A stretch of DNA of 61,113 nucleotides from Gammaproteobacteria bacterium (GTDB taxonomy: Bacteria > Pseudomonadota > Gammaproteobacteria > Enterobacterales > Alteromonadaceae): positions 1-61,113 of the forward strand of contig JAHIWM010000219.1 of the NCBI GenBank assembly GCA_018815765.1, given 5' to 3'. A program made the translations under genes and the position numbers. Positions 43,091 through 52,655 of this stretch are shown one piece after another; within the stretch, counting starts at the first letter, position 1, and each line of letters starts with the position of its first letter. The notes beneath the pieces were generated by a model, which did no database searches, was not told where the DNA came from, and worked only from the letters and a program-made list of their open reading frames with translations.

Positions 43091-43213
43091 TACCCAAATT
43101 AATTAAAGCAGCAGCTAGGCGACAAGCGATGGCGACCCCAAGAGCATAGTGGTCTTATGCGACTGGGGCGACAGAGAGTAGTCAACAACGCTGCGGGTTT
43201 AAGTAAGAAGGGT
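43091..43213 (+). repeat. 123-bp structured repeat, copy C
   Basis: Copy C, plus orientation, between the convergent rarD and VOC genes. It begins TACCCAAATTAATTAAAGCA, carries GGCGACAAGCG, GACCCCAAGAGCATAG, GACTGGGGCGA and GTCAACAACGCTG, and ends AAGTAAGAAGGGT. The right end encodes the last four codons (Thr-Leu-Leu-Thr) and TAA stop of the VOC gene, as copy B does for the AraC gene. Confidence 0.85.
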
Positions 43214-43612
43214 GGGCGGACCTTTAATTTCGACTGTATTACCTTCAGGGTCCTGAATATAAATCGACGGACCCTTACCTTCGGCGCCATAACGCGATTC
43301 CACTGGCCCTGCTGTTACGCCTTTGTTCTGAAAATGCTGCTGCAGAGCTGGTGGGTCAAAAGGCTCAATACGCAAACACAAATGGTCCATATTGTGGCCC
43401 TCTGCGCCTGGCGCTTTACCACCTTGTTGTCCCAGTGGCTGCTCGACCGGCACTAAGTCAATCAGGCTATTACCTGCTCTTAACTGATACAAACCTAATT
43501 CTGTTTCCTGCCGCTCTAAACTACAACCCAATACCTGCTGATAAAAATCCAGCATCAGCTGCAGGTTTTTCACTCTAAGCACTACATGGTCTAACTGCAA
43601 AATGCGAAACAT
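43199..43612 (-). CDS. VOC-family (glyoxalase-fold) protein
   Basis: A 137-residue single-domain vicinal-oxygen-chelate protein: LQLDHVVLRVKNLQLMLDFYQQVLGC at the start, then HLCLRIEPFD and YIQDPEGNTVEIKGPP. The metal residues His/Glu are in the usual places (His near the start, Glu132 in NTVEIKG). Members include glyoxalase, fosfomycin resistance and dioxygenase-like enzymes; the substrate is open. The final residues TLLT and the stop come from repeat copy C. Confidence 0.88.
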   Translation of the reverse strand: MFRILQLDHVVLRVKNLQLMLDFYQQVLGCSLERQETELGLYQLRAGNSLIDLVPVEQPLGQQGGKAPGAEGHNMDHLCLRIEPFDPPALQQHFQNKGVTAGPVESRYGAEGKGPSIYIQDPEGNTVEIKGPPTLLT

Positions 43613-43656
43613 AACAGGCGCTCTTTGATGGAGTTGTCAGGTATATATACACCTAA

Positions 43657-45750
43657 TCAGGCTTGAGCGTAGATCTCTTTAAAGCCTAACCAGCGGCGGA
43701 TCAGAGGAGGGCAGTTTTGGTTGTATTGTTGCCATAACAATGCAGCGGCCTGCTGAGCCGCAGGAATAAGCTGTGCATCCCGGCTTAAATCGGCGATACG
43801 GTAACTCACCTGGCCTGTTTGTTTGGTACCAAGCAGCTCACCTGGGCCACGAATTTCCAAATCTCGTTGCGCTATCACAAAACCATCATTACTTTCTCTA
43901 AGCACTGACAAACGGGCCTGAGCCGTTGGGGATAAAGGTGCGTGATAAAGCAAAACACAATGGGAGACTGCACTGCCACGACCGACCCGGCCTCGTAACT
44001 GGTGCAACTGAGCTAAACCTAAACGTTCTGGATTTTCAATAATCATTAAGCTGGCATTAGGTACATCAACCCCCACTTCAATCACAGTGGTCGCCACCAA
44101 TAAATCCAGTTCACCAGCTTTAAATTCTGCCATCACCTGCTGCTTTTCAGCGGCTTTTAAACGGCCATGCACCAAACCTATACGTAAATCCGGTAAAGCT
44201 GCTGTTAGCTCGACCGCTGTCATTTCTGCGGCCTGACATTGCAGTTGCTCTGACTCTTCAATCAAAGTACAAACCCAATAGGCTTGTCGGCCCTGATTCT
44301 GCACCACTTGCCGCACCCGCTCTGTGACTTCACCACGCCGGCTGTCTGGCAATACCACAGTAGTCACAGGAGTACGACCTGGTGGCAGTTCATCTATCAC
44401 AGAAGTATCTAAATCGGCATAAGCTGTCATGGCTAAAGTGCGGGGTATAGGGGTGGCTGTCATCACCAGTTGATGTGGATAAAAGCCAGTATCCGCACCT
44501 TTTTCGCGCAGTTCCAGCCGCTGATGTACACCAAATCTGTGCTGCTCATCGATAATGACTAACGCCAGTTGCTGAAACTGCACTTGCTGCTGAAATAACG
44601 CATGAGTGCCGATCACCATCTTCGCTTCGCCACTTTGAATAGCAGCCAGTTGCAGCTGTTTTTGTTTGGCAGAGGCTTTACCCGCCAGCCAGGCAATTTG
44701 ATAACCCAATGGCTCCAGCCAGGCTTTAAAGGTGTTGGCATGTTGTTCGGCTAACAACTCTGTTGGTGCCATCAAGGCCACCTGAGCACCACGGCTCAAC
44801 ACAGTTAAAGCCGATAATGCAGCAACCAAAGTTTTACCAGAACCAACGTCCCCTTGCACTAAACGTAACATAGGTTCGGTCTGGGCTAAATCATGGCGGA
44901 TTTCGTGAATGACCCGCTGCTGGGCACCAGTTGGAGCAAAAGGTAAAGCCGCTAAAAACTCTTGGTTCTGGGTTTCATCCACCACAAAACTACGGCCTTG
45001 TTGCCCCCGGCATTGCTGGCGTAATTGCAGCATAGACAGCTGCTGCGCCACTAATTCTTCAAAAATCAGCCGTTGCTGCGCCGGATGTTGGCCTAGTTCC
45101 AGCAGTTGCAAGGAAGCATCCGGTGGTGGCCTGTGCAGGTAAAATAACGCATCGGACAAAGACCAGCTGTTCTGACCCAGCACTGGCGCTAAGTATTCAG
45201 TTGGGCTGCTGCGCTGCAGTATCTGCAAAGCTGCGTCTGTTAAATTACGCCAGCTGTTTTGTTTTAAACCTTCGGTGCTTGGGTACACAGGAGTCAGGGT
45301 TTCAGCGACATCCTGGTCCTGATCGTCTTTTAATACTTTGTATTCAGGGTGCATCATTTCAAAACCCCGCATCCCCCGTTTTACTTCACCAAAAACTCTT
45401 AAGGTGACACCTGGTGTGACGGCATTTTTTTGTGCTGCATTAAAATGGAAAAAGCGCAGGGTTAAATGACCTGAACCATCACGAATGGACACCAGCCAGC
45501 TGCGTCTTTTACCAAAGGTAATTTCGCTACTGATCACTTCGCCTTGCACTGTCGCTGTTTGCTGTGGCCATAAATCGGCTATGGGGTAGAGGCGGGTACG
45601 GTCTTCGTAACGTAAAGGCAAGTGGAACAGTAGATCCTGCACACTCTGAATACCCAGCTTATGCAGCAGCTCACTGACTTTGGCGCCAACACCTTTTAGC
45701 TGGCTGACGGATAGGCTATCCAGTGCTGTTACTGTCAAGAGAAAGACCAA
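43657..45750 (-). CDS. recG: ATP-dependent DNA helicase RecG
   Basis: The 697-residue protein shows the RecG wedge domain (LKGVGAKVSELLHKLGIQS...LPLRYEDRTRLYPI), motif I QGDVGSGKT, DEQH (IDEQHRFGVHQ), TATPIPRT, and the C-terminal TRG-like region. RecG remodels stalled forks and Holliday junctions. There is no ATG near the expected start; the frame begins at TTG 45750, with another TTG four codons in. It is separated from spoT by a binding-protein gene and ridA. Confidence 0.94.
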   Translation of the reverse strand: MVFLLTVTALDSLSVSQLKGVGAKVSELLHKLGIQSVQDLLFHLPLRYEDRTRLYPIADLWPQQTATVQGEVISSEITFGKRRSWLVSIRDGSGHLTLRFFHFNAAQKNAVTPGVTLRVFGEVKRGMRGFEMMHPEYKVLKDDQDQDVAETLTPVYPSTEGLKQNSWRNLTDAALQILQRSSPTEYLAPVLGQNSWSLSDALFYLHRPPPDASLQLLELGQHPAQQRLIFEELVAQQLSMLQLRQQCRGQQGRSFVVDETQNQEFLAALPFAPTGAQQRVIHEIRHDLAQTEPMLRLVQGDVGSGKTLVAALSALTVLSRGAQVALMAPTELLAEQHANTFKAWLEPLGYQIAWLAGKASAKQKQLQLAAIQSGEAKMVIGTHALFQQQVQFQQLALVIIDEQHRFGVHQRLELREKGADTGFYPHQLVMTATPIPRTLAMTAYADLDTSVIDELPPGRTPVTTVVLPDSRRGEVTERVRQVVQNQGRQAYWVCTLIEESEQLQCQAAEMTAVELTAALPDLRIGLVHGRLKAAEKQQVMAEFKAGELDLLVATTVIEVGVDVPNASLMIIENPERLGLAQLHQLRGRVGRGSAVSHCVLLYHAPLSPTAQARLSVLRESNDGFVIAQRDLEIRGPGELLGTKQTGQVSYRIADLSRDAQLIPAAQQAAALLWQQYNQNCPPLIRRWLGFKEIYAQA

Positions 45751-45825
45751 ACTAAGTGACTGATAACAAGCAGTTTAACCTGTGATAGCCAAGAGGCATA
45801 GCCACAGTACTGTTTTAGCTCTGTG

Positions 45826-46635
45826 TCAGGGCTGCTTTTGCTGTTCAGTGGGTGAGTCAGAAAGGTAAGTAGGGCCATGTTTGAGGGGATCAAAAGCATA
45901 GAGTTTTTTTACTGTACCCTCTTGCACCATAGATGCTATGGCTTGTTCGATACGGCCTTTTAACGCCAGATGTGAACTCTTTTTCGATAAACCTATGTTG
46001 ATAAAACGTTTTTCCACCACGGAAAAATCAACCGGCGCTCTTTGAAATTGAAAATGCAGGTCTTTATGGTCAGCTATCACATCCAAAGAGCTTTGTGTCG
46101 GCGCAACTAATGCATCCACTCTGCCACGTTGTAACATTTCAAAGCCTGTTTCTATGCTGTCAATTTCAACATGGCGCTTTGAGGTTTTGATCAATTGCAT
46201 CAGGCTGGGGTGGTAAGCGTAATTACGCACTGTGGCCAGAGTTAAAGAGGGTAATTGGTTAAAGTTGCGGATTTGGCGTTGATCACCGGCTTGTAAATAC
46301 AAAGACTCAGGAATGCGTTCGTTGTAGGGCATCAGAAACATATAATCTGCCCTTTCTTCAGTAAAATTCAGATTGGTCATTAAATCCGCTTCGCCCGTCT
46401 GCATTTGGCGGAAGCAGCGGGCGGACGGTGTTTTAGGGCTGAATTGCAACTGAAAACCGGCACGTTTAGCCAGTTCATGCATTAAATCAACTGAAGGTCC
46501 GTAGGGGGCTTTGCCTGTTTCATAGGCATGAAAACGTGAGAAATGATCCAGACACCAGGTGAGTACTGGTGTCTCTGCAGCCGCTGCCAAGCGTGAAAAA
46601 GTCAGCAGCAAAACACAACACAGGATCTTATTCAC
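45826..46635 (-). CDS. Periplasmic solute-binding protein (SBP_bac_3 type)
   Basis: A 269-residue protein with a Sec signal peptide (about 1-20, cleavage near AAAAE) and the family-3 binding-protein fold: VLTWCLDHFSRFHAYE, GPSVDLMHELAKRAGFQLQF, EADLMTNLNFTEERADYMFL, and a hinge around residue 115. No permease or ATPase gene accompanies it, so it may feed a distant ABC transporter or signal alone. It lies between ridA and recG, a place where other gammaproteobacteria usually have trmH. Confidence 0.85.
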   Translation of the reverse strand: MNKILCCVLLLTFSRLAAAAETPVLTWCLDHFSRFHAYETGKAPYGPSVDLMHELAKRAGFQLQFSPKTPSARCFRQMQTGEADLMTNLNFTEERADYMFLMPYNERIPESLYLQAGDQRQIRNFNQLPSLTLATVRNYAYHPSLMQLIKTSKRHVEIDSIETGFEMLQRGRVDALVAPTQSSLDVIADHKDLHFQFQRAPVDFSVVEKRFINIGLSKKSSHLALKGRIEQAIASMVQEGTVKKLYAFDPLKHGPTYLSDSPTEQQKQP

Positions 46636-46674
46636 TCAGTTCGCCTTACCAGACTGAAGCCGCAGTTATCCCTG

Positions 46675-47067
46675 TTAGTTTGTCGATGGCACTTCCATCA
46701 CGCCATCAATTTCCACCTGAGCAGCACGGGGTAAAGCACTAACCTGCACAGCAGCACGAGCAGGATAAGGTGCGCTGAAATGTTTGCTCATAATTTCATT
46801 TACGGTAGCGAAGTTGGACAGATCAGTCAGAAAAATATTTACTTTGACCATATCATTTAAGCTGCCGCCAGCGGCCTGACAAACTGCAGCTAGGTTTTCA
46901 AACACCTGCTGTGTTTGTTCTGCAAAATTTTCAGATACCATTTGCATGGTGGCCGGCACTAAAGGGATCTGACCAGATAAATACACAGTAGTACCAATTT
47001 TAACGGCCTGACTGTAAGTACCAATAGCGGCAGGAGCTTTATCTGTACTGATGATCACTTTTGACAT
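46675..47067 (-). CDS. ridA: RidA reactive-enamine/imine deaminase
   Basis: The 130-residue YjgF/RidA protein has [27 protein letters not shown], the catalytic-Arg segment [21 protein letters not shown] and the conserved opening [14 protein letters not shown]. RidA hydrolyses 2-aminoacrylate made by PLP enzymes. Its ATG is 5 bp after the spoT stop and its ribosome binding site lies in spoT's end, so it belongs to the gmk-rpoZ-spoT operon. Confidence 0.93.
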   Translation of the reverse strand: MSKVIISTDKAPAAIGTYSQAVKIGTTVYLSGQIPLVPATMQMVSENFAEQTQQVFENLAAVCQAAGGSLNDMVKVNIFLTDLSNFATVNEIMSKHFSAPYPARAAVQVSALPRAAQVEIDGVMEVPSTN

Positions 47068-47072
47068 AACAC

Positions 47073-49196
47073 CTATTTCCTTCTGTAAACTTTAAGTACT
47101 TCAGGCAAGACACGGATTTTGCGCATGACGTTGGCTAAATTAATCCGGTCACGCACAGATAAAGTGATTTTAATCACATATTCGCCTGTGTCTCTGTCGT
47201 CGGTCGACAAGTCCTGAATGTTGGAATCCTGTGAAGCTATCACTGTAGTCAGTTTAGCCAACACGCCGGGTTGGTTGACAATAAAGACCCGGATATCACA
47301 TAAAAACTGTTTATCGCCGGTTTTATCCCATTTCACCGGGAAGTATTTACCCGGCTCTTTTTCCCAGCCACGAATATTGCGGCATTCAACGCGGTGCACG
47401 TTCAGGCCTTTACCTGGTGTTGCGTTGGCGGCAATTTCATCACCAGGAATAGGGCGGCAACATTTGGCGAAGGTTAATAACATACCTTCAGAGCCAATAA
47501 TAAAAGCTTTGGTTTTCTGATTCGCCGGATTTTCTGCAGGCAAAGCTTCTTCACCCGAATCAAAACCACCCATTAAACGACGGGCGACAGCTATAGGTAG
47601 TTGATTGCCTAAACCAATTTCAACCAGCAGTTCATCCAGCGATTTTTGCGTGGTGCTTTGCAGTACCTGTTCAATACGTTCTGGCGGAATATTTTCCAGT
47701 TTGACGTCACCCAAAGCTGAAGTCAGTAAACGTCGGCCTAAGCCAACAGCTTCACTCAATTGCTGCTTTTTCAGATAGTTACGAATACCTAAAATAGCGC
47801 GGCTGGTGACTACGTGGTTCAGCCAGTTGGCATTAGGTTTACCACCTGGGCTGGTAATAATTTCTACCGTCTGGCCAGTTTCCAAAGGTTTATTCAGTGG
47901 GTAAGGTTTGCGATCAACCCGGGCGCCGACACATCTATTGCCTATGTCGGTATGCACTGTGTAGGCAAAATCGACCGCATTGGCACCAATAGGTAATTCA
48001 ACAATCTGACCTTTAGGGCTGAATACATACAGCTCATCCGGGTAGAGTTCGGATTTGACGTTTTCAACAAATTCGTAGGTGTTGCCCGAGCTTTGTTGCA
48101 GCTCAAGTAAACTTTGCATCCAGCGCTGGGCACGGATTTGCGCCGTGGTATTTTTATTTTCGCCTGCACCTTTGTACGACCAGTGGGCTGCTATCCCTTT
48201 GTCGGCCATTTCATCCATTTCACGGGTACGCATCTGAATTTCCACCGGAATACCGTGTGGACCAATTAAGGACGTATGCAAGGACTGGTAACCGTTTTGT
48301 TTGGGGATAGCGATATAGTCTTTAAAGCGACTTTCAATTGGCTTAAACAGGTTATGTACTACACCCAAGACGCGATAGCAGTTGTCGATGCTGTTAATCA
48401 GCACGCGGAAACCGTAAATATCCATCACATCGTTAAACATCAGCTCTTTGCTTTTCATCTTACGATAGATGCTATACAGATGTTTTTCGCGGCCTGCGAC
48501 TTCAGCTTCAATACCGGCGGCTTTAATACGCTGTTCTATTTCTGACTGAATGCGTTCAATAATTTCTTTGCGGTTACCACGAGCCTGTTTGACTGCAGTT
48601 TCTAAAGCACGATAACGCATTGGGTATAAAGCGCGGAAGCCCCAGTTTTCCAGCTCGTTTTTAATATTGTGAATACCCAAACGGTTGGCGATAGGAGCAT
48701 AGAGTTCTAAAGTTTCACGGGCAATACGACGGCGTTTTTCTGGTTTGAGTGCACCTATGGTGCGCATATTATGAGTGCGGTCGGCCAGTTTAATTAAGAT
48801 AACGCGGATATCCTGCGTCATCGCCATAAACATTTTTTGCAGATTGGTAACTTCGAACTCTTTGATATCTTTAAATTTTACTTTATCGAGTTTACTGACA
48901 CCCTGTACCAGTTCGGCCACTGTTTCACCAAACAAACGGGTTAAATCTTCTTTGCTGACTGGGGTGTCTTCAATCACATCATGTAATAACGCAGCCATTA
49001 AGGTTTCATAATCCATCCGCATTTCGGCGAGGATACTGGTGACTGCAACAGGATGGGTAATGTAAGGTTCGCCGCTGGAGCGAATTTGTGGCGCGTGCGC
49101 GTCACGGGCGACAACATAAGCCTGTTGCACCAGAACGACCTGCTCAGGTGGCAGGTAAGCACTGATTTGATTTTTCAGGCCTTCAAACAGATACAT
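47073..49196 (-). CDS. spoT: Bifunctional (p)ppGpp synthetase/hydrolase SpoT
   Basis: The ATG at 49196 has GGGGAG just upstream, giving 707 residues. The N-terminal HD hydrolase domain is intact (His72-Asp73, Glu76-Asp77 in LHDVIEDTP), followed by synthetase domain ([22 protein letters not shown]), TGS ([24 protein letters not shown]), a Cys-containing conserved region ([10 protein letters not shown]) and C-terminal ACT. It controls the stringent alarmone level. The gene order gmk-rpoZ-spoT matches enteric bacteria. Confidence 0.95.
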   Translation of the reverse strand: MYLFEGLKNQISAYLPPEQVVLVQQAYVVARDAHAPQIRSSGEPYITHPVAVTSILAEMRMDYETLMAALLHDVIEDTPVSKEDLTRLFGETVAELVQGVSKLDKVKFKDIKEFEVTNLQKMFMAMTQDIRVILIKLADRTHNMRTIGALKPEKRRRIARETLELYAPIANRLGIHNIKNELENWGFRALYPMRYRALETAVKQARGNRKEIIERIQSEIEQRIKAAGIEAEVAGREKHLYSIYRKMKSKELMFNDVMDIYGFRVLINSIDNCYRVLGVVHNLFKPIESRFKDYIAIPKQNGYQSLHTSLIGPHGIPVEIQMRTREMDEMADKGIAAHWSYKGAGENKNTTAQIRAQRWMQSLLELQQSSGNTYEFVENVKSELYPDELYVFSPKGQIVELPIGANAVDFAYTVHTDIGNRCVGARVDRKPYPLNKPLETGQTVEIITSPGGKPNANWLNHVVTSRAILGIRNYLKKQQLSEAVGLGRRLLTSALGDVKLENIPPERIEQVLQSTTQKSLDELLVEIGLGNQLPIAVARRLMGGFDSGEEALPAENPANQKTKAFIIGSEGMLLTFAKCCRPIPGDEIAANATPGKGLNVHRVECRNIRGWEKEPGKYFPVKWDKTGDKQFLCDIRVFIVNQPGVLAKLTTVIASQDSNIQDLSTDDRDTGEYVIKITLSVRDRINLANVMRKIRVLPEVLKVYRRK

Positions 49197-49304
49197 CCGA
49201 AACTCCCCAATACGCACAACGCTTTGGCGTGTTCCTTTGAATATACGTGGATTTCAAGCTATTGCCAACGGCCGGATACCGTTGGCAGGGGGTACAGGCT
49301 CAGA

Positions 49305-49580
49305 TTATTCGTCAGAACCGATAATTGCAGCAACTGCAGCCATCTCTGACGCTTCTTGCTGTAACTGTTCACGGCGTTCTTGCTGGTCCAGAATACCGTT
49401 GGTGATAAAACCTTTTTCGATTTCACGCAAAGCTACTACTGTAGGCTTGTCGTTTTCAGGATCAACCATTGGCTCTTTGCCTTCAACAGCTAACTGACGG
49501 GCACGACGTGAGGCCACCAGAATTAAATCAAAGCGGTTACCAATTTTATTTACTGCATCTTCAACTGTTACGCGAGCCAT
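49305..49580 (-). CDS. rpoZ: RNA polymerase omega subunit
   Basis: The 91-residue protein starts [20 protein letters not shown] and contains [12 protein letters not shown] and [13 protein letters not shown], the omega signature. It stabilises RNA polymerase and takes part in the ppGpp response. It lies 48 bp after gmk and 108 bp before spoT in one operon. Confidence 0.96.
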   Translation of the reverse strand: MARVTVEDAVNKIGNRFDLILVASRRARQLAVEGKEPMVDPENDKPTVVALREIEKGFITNGILDQQERREQLQQEASEMAAVAAIIGSDE

Positions 49581-49628
49581 CTGCCACTCCGGTTAATCTG
49601 GGTCTGAATAAAGACCGCATAGTCTACT

Positions 49629-50270
49629 CTATTTCGTTTCGTTCGCCAACAGGCCAGAAATTAACTTCTGTTGCCGTATCGCCTGCTTCTGCTGTTTTAA
49701 GCGCTGAGTTTGAATAATGCCGGAAAACTGCTTCAACGCCAGCTGCAGATCATCATTGACTACCCAATAATCGTATTCATCGGCATGACTGATTTCGTCC
49801 TGAGCTTTCGCCATGCGTCCTGCAATGACTTCTGCACTATCCTGACCGCGTTGATTCAGGCGTTGCTCTAAAGCTTCGACACTAGGTGGCAGAATAAAAA
49901 TGCTGGTGACAAAAGGCAGTTGCTGTTTGATTTGGCGGGCACCTTGCCAGTCGATATCTAAAAACACATCTATACCCTGCGCCAGTTTATCGGCCAAAGC
50001 GGCTTTGGATGTGCCGTAATAATTGCCAAACACTTCAGCCCATTCAATAAACTGGTCTTGTTCAATCAGTTGTTTAAAGGTTGGAACATCAGTGAAATGA
50101 TACTGCACACCGTTACTTTCGCCCGGACGTGGCGAGCGGGTGGTGTGAGACACACTCAGCTGCATATCGGCATGTTGCTTTAACAGCGCATTGATCAGCG
50201 TGGATTTTCCCGCCCCGCTTGGCGCTGAAATAATAAATAAGTTACCTAATAAGTCCTGCATGCCTGCCAC
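49629..50270 (-). CDS. gmk: Guanylate kinase
   Basis: The 213-residue protein shows the P-loop [21 protein letters not shown] for GMP binding, and DIDWQGA. It phosphorylates GMP to GDP. The frame begins at MAGMQDL; a later Met (residue 4) is also possible. It is the first gene of the gmk-rpoZ-spoT-ridA operon. Confidence 0.95.
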   Translation of the reverse strand: MAGMQDLLGNLFIISAPSGAGKSTLINALLKQHADMQLSVSHTTRSPRPGESNGVQYHFTDVPTFKQLIEQDQFIEWAEVFGNYYGTSKAALADKLAQGIDVFLDIDWQGARQIKQQLPFVTSIFILPPSVEALEQRLNQRGQDSAEVIAGRMAKAQDEISHADEYDYWVVNDDLQLALKQFSGIIQTQRLKQQKQAIRQQKLISGLLANETK

Positions 50271-50454
50271 CTTCTACAATCAAAAGGCGATTTTAGCCGC
50301 ATCGTTGTGGTGCTGCCAACAGCTGATAGGTTTTTTCGCTGCGATGTTGCGCAACGAGTATCATCAATAGGTCATAGTTGTGCTGGCATACTGCCTGTAT
50401 TGAATTTTAATGGTTCAAAGAGATTGAGTCTCTTTGAAGACTAAGGAGCAAAAA

Positions 50455-51468
50455 ATGGCATTAAAAGATATTCTTCCAGGCAAGCTTGGTTTTGGTACGG
50501 CGCCGCTCGGCAATATGTTCCGCGATATTCCTGAACCGGAAGCACGAGCTACCGTAGATGCAGCCTGGAATGACGGTATCCGTTATTTTGATAACGCGCC
50601 TTTTTATGGCGCAGGTCTGGCGGAAATCCGTATGGGCGATGCGCTGGCAGACAAGCCACGGCAGGACTATGTGATTAGCACCAAAGTGGGCCGGCTGGTG
50701 CTGGACGAAATTGAAGATGTCAGTGCCCGTGATTTAGGTGAAAAAGGCGAAGTGTTTAAATACGGCCGCCCAAATAAAATCGTCAACGACTACTCAGCAG
50801 ATGCAACGATGCGCTCTATTGAAGACAGTCTGAAGCGGCTGAAAACCGATCATATTGAAATTGTCTGGGTGCATGATGTAGCACAGGATTTTTTTGGTGA
50901 TGAATGGCTAGGTATGTTTGAAAGCGCCCGCAAAGGTGCCTTTAAAGTGCTGGATAAACTGCGTGATGAAGGGGTGATTAAAGCCTGGGGTTTAGGCGTC
51001 AATAAAGTCGAGCCTATAGAACTGCTGCTGGATCTGGAGGAACCTCGTCCTGATGGTTTTTTACTGGCTGGACGTTACACCCTGCTGGACCATGAAAGGG
51101 CTTTGCAGCGGGTGATGCCAAAAGTCACAGAACGTGGTTTGGGTATAGTCGTAGGTGGTCCATACAGCTCAGGTGCTTTAGTCGGAGGCCCGAACTTTGA
51201 ATATGCACCTGCCTCAACAGCCATCTTAAACAAAGTGGCGAAGATCAAAGCACTGGCGGACAGATACGGCATAAGTATGAAAGCCGCTGGTTTACAGTTT
51301 GCTTTGGCAAATCCTGCAGTGGCCGCTGTAATACCAGGAGCCAGTAAACCAGGTCGTATTATTGAAGACAGTACGGCGTTAAAAGAGAGTGTACCTGCTG
51401 ACTTCTGGCGTGAGCTGCGTCACGCAGGCCTGGTGCATCCAGATGCGCCACTGCCCATTAAGGACTAA
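50455..51468 (+). CDS. Aldo/keto reductase (D-threo-aldose dehydrogenase-like)
   Basis: The ATG at 50455 follows AAGGAGCAAAAA and gives 337 residues. It has the AKR catalytic tetrad: Asp in RYFDNAPFYGAG, Tyr in the same segment, Lys in STKVGRLV and His in WVHDV. The GRLVLDEIEDV loop and long middle match the D-threo-aldose 1-dehydrogenase/pyridoxal dehydrogenase branch. Its 3' end is followed by a GGGTCAG half-palindrome and a bidirectional terminator. Confidence 0.9.
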   Translation: MALKDILPGKLGFGTAPLGNMFRDIPEPEARATVDAAWNDGIRYFDNAPFYGAGLAEIRMGDALADKPRQDYVISTKVGRLVLDEIEDVSARDLGEKGEVFKYGRPNKIVNDYSADATMRSIEDSLKRLKTDHIEIVWVHDVAQDFFGDEWLGMFESARKGAFKVLDKLRDEGVIKAWGLGVNKVEPIELLLDLEEPRPDGFLLAGRYTLLDHERALQRVMPKVTERGLGIVVGGPYSSGALVGGPNFEYAPASTAILNKVAKIKALADRYGISMKAAGLQFALANPAVAAVIPGASKPGRIIEDSTALKESVPADFWRELRHAGLVHPDAPLPIKD

Positions 51469-51494
51469 TTCGGGGTCAGTAAAAGACACTCTTT
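51466..51494. repeat. REP-like half-site
   Basis: TAATTCGGGGTCAG (starting in the AKR stop codon) and the following TAAAAGACACTC resemble one arm of the 59911 palindrome. The second arm is absent, so it is a solo or decayed copy. Confidence 0.45.
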
Positions 51495-51500
51495 AAAGCT

Positions 51501-51529
51501 AAAAATCCACAGAGCAACTGTGGATTTTT
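51501..51529. terminator. Bidirectional rho-independent terminator
   Basis: AAAAATCCACAG and CTGTGGATTTTT form a perfect 12-bp stem with a 5-nt loop, flanked by A and T runs, between the convergent AKR and DUF4442 genes. Confidence 0.85.
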
Positions 51530-51555
51530 ACTTTATGCGCTAGAGCAAAGATCTA

Positions 51556-52032
51556 TCAGCGGCTTTTGGCTTTCACCGACAAAGTTAAAGTGAATTTCGC
51601 CATCAGCTCGTCGCCATGCAAAGAAGGGCAGGTGACATCAATAGTCACTGACTGATTAATCCGCTCTCCTGTATCCAGTGATTGTTGGATCATCTGGTCT
51701 ATTAAAGCGCCGTCGTTGCTAATGAAATGCACTGCAGCTTCAGGGCGTTTTAAAAACTCGCCTTGCACGTCTTTAAAGGCAAAATGGATATTCAGCTTTT
51801 TCTGCCGTGCTTTGTAAAAGACTAAAAAAGCACCGGCTAAATCTGCACCTATGGCCAGAGCACCAAAATAAATACTGCCCAAATGGTTTTTGGTATGGCG
51901 ATGGTGTGGCATCCGGATCACAGTGCGTGCATCTGTTAATTCCAGAATTTTTGGCTTACAAAAACCAATCAGCGGGATATAACGAAATCCAAACCACCAG
52001 AGTTGTAAGTTGGCTTTAGTTAAGGCGTTCAT
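51556..52032 (-). CDS. DUF4442 hot-dog-fold protein
   Basis: A 158-residue protein of the DUF4442 thioesterase-like family: NLQLWWFGFRYIPLIGFCKPKI at the start, RMPHHRHTKNHLGSIYFGALAIGADLAGAF (the HLGSIYFGA segment is diagnostic) and FAFKDVQGEFLKRPEA. The fold is a hot dog; the substrate is unknown, acyl thioester likely. The gene starts 36 bp after the stop of the small secreted protein gene at 52069-52593 on the same strand. Confidence 0.85.
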   Translation of the reverse strand: MNALTKANLQLWWFGFRYIPLIGFCKPKILELTDARTVIRMPHHRHTKNHLGSIYFGALAIGADLAGAFLVFYKARQKKLNIHFAFKDVQGEFLKRPEAAVHFISNDGALIDQMIQQSLDTGERINQSVTIDVTCPSLHGDELMAKFTLTLSVKAKSR

Positions 52033-52068
52033 AAAAAGAGACTCCAGAATTCAACTGGTCGGAGCTTA

Positions 52069-52593
52069 TCATTCTGGTTGCGATAGTGCGAATTTTTGCT
52101 GCCATTGTCGCTCAAAATTCGCTTTGGCTTGTTGGCGCTGCTCGACACACCAGACCATTTGTCTGCTGTCGCGTACACCAAAACATTGTTTAGGTTCGGA
52201 GTAATACTCCAGCCATGCCTGTAGTTTTTTACCCTGATAAGGTGCTTTAACTGAAATCGAGCTGACATAAAGCTCTGGGCCTTTGGCAATATCTGCCAAG
52301 GCATCCGGGGGATTTTTAGTTTTGGCTGTTTTTTTGGCCTCTGATTTTTTGGCTTTGGGTTTTTGCGGATCAGAAGCAGAGACTGGTTTTTGGCAAAACT
52401 GGTCCAGCTGTTTTTCCAGCTGGCGCTGATCCAGACTTAGCTGCTCTGCTTCTTTTAAGCTGTAACCCGAGCTGATTTTTTGTTCCAGCTGCTGCAGTTT
52501 TTTGGTCGCTTTCTCGCAATCAGCTTCCGGCCATTGGCTTTGAGCCAACAGGGTAAAACTGCAACAAAACAACAAACACAAAAGCGGTTTCAT
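52069..52593 (-). CDS. Secreted hypothetical protein with Lys-rich linker
   Basis: A 174-residue protein with a Sec signal peptide (about 1-18), a helical Gln/Leu/Lys N-half (about 20-70), a Pro/Lys/Ala-rich low-complexity linker (about 75-100; KPKAKKSEAKKTAKTK) and a C-terminal folded part with two Cys (about 137 and 148). The linker could bind acidic polymers. I recognise no domain. It may be cotranscribed with the DUF4442 gene. Confidence 0.65.
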   Translation of the reverse strand: MKPLLCLLFCCSFTLLAQSQWPEADCEKATKKLQQLEQKISSGYSLKEAEQLSLDQRQLEKQLDQFCQKPVSASDPQKPKAKKSEAKKTAKTKNPPDALADIAKGPELYVSSISVKAPYQGKKLQAWLEYYSEPKQCFGVRDSRQMVWCVEQRQQAKANFERQWQQKFALSQPE

Positions 52594-52655
52594 CCTGAAC
52601 TCCGCCTGTTAATAAATGGTTAAATAACTATAGGTGGTTTTGTCTGCTTTGCTGC

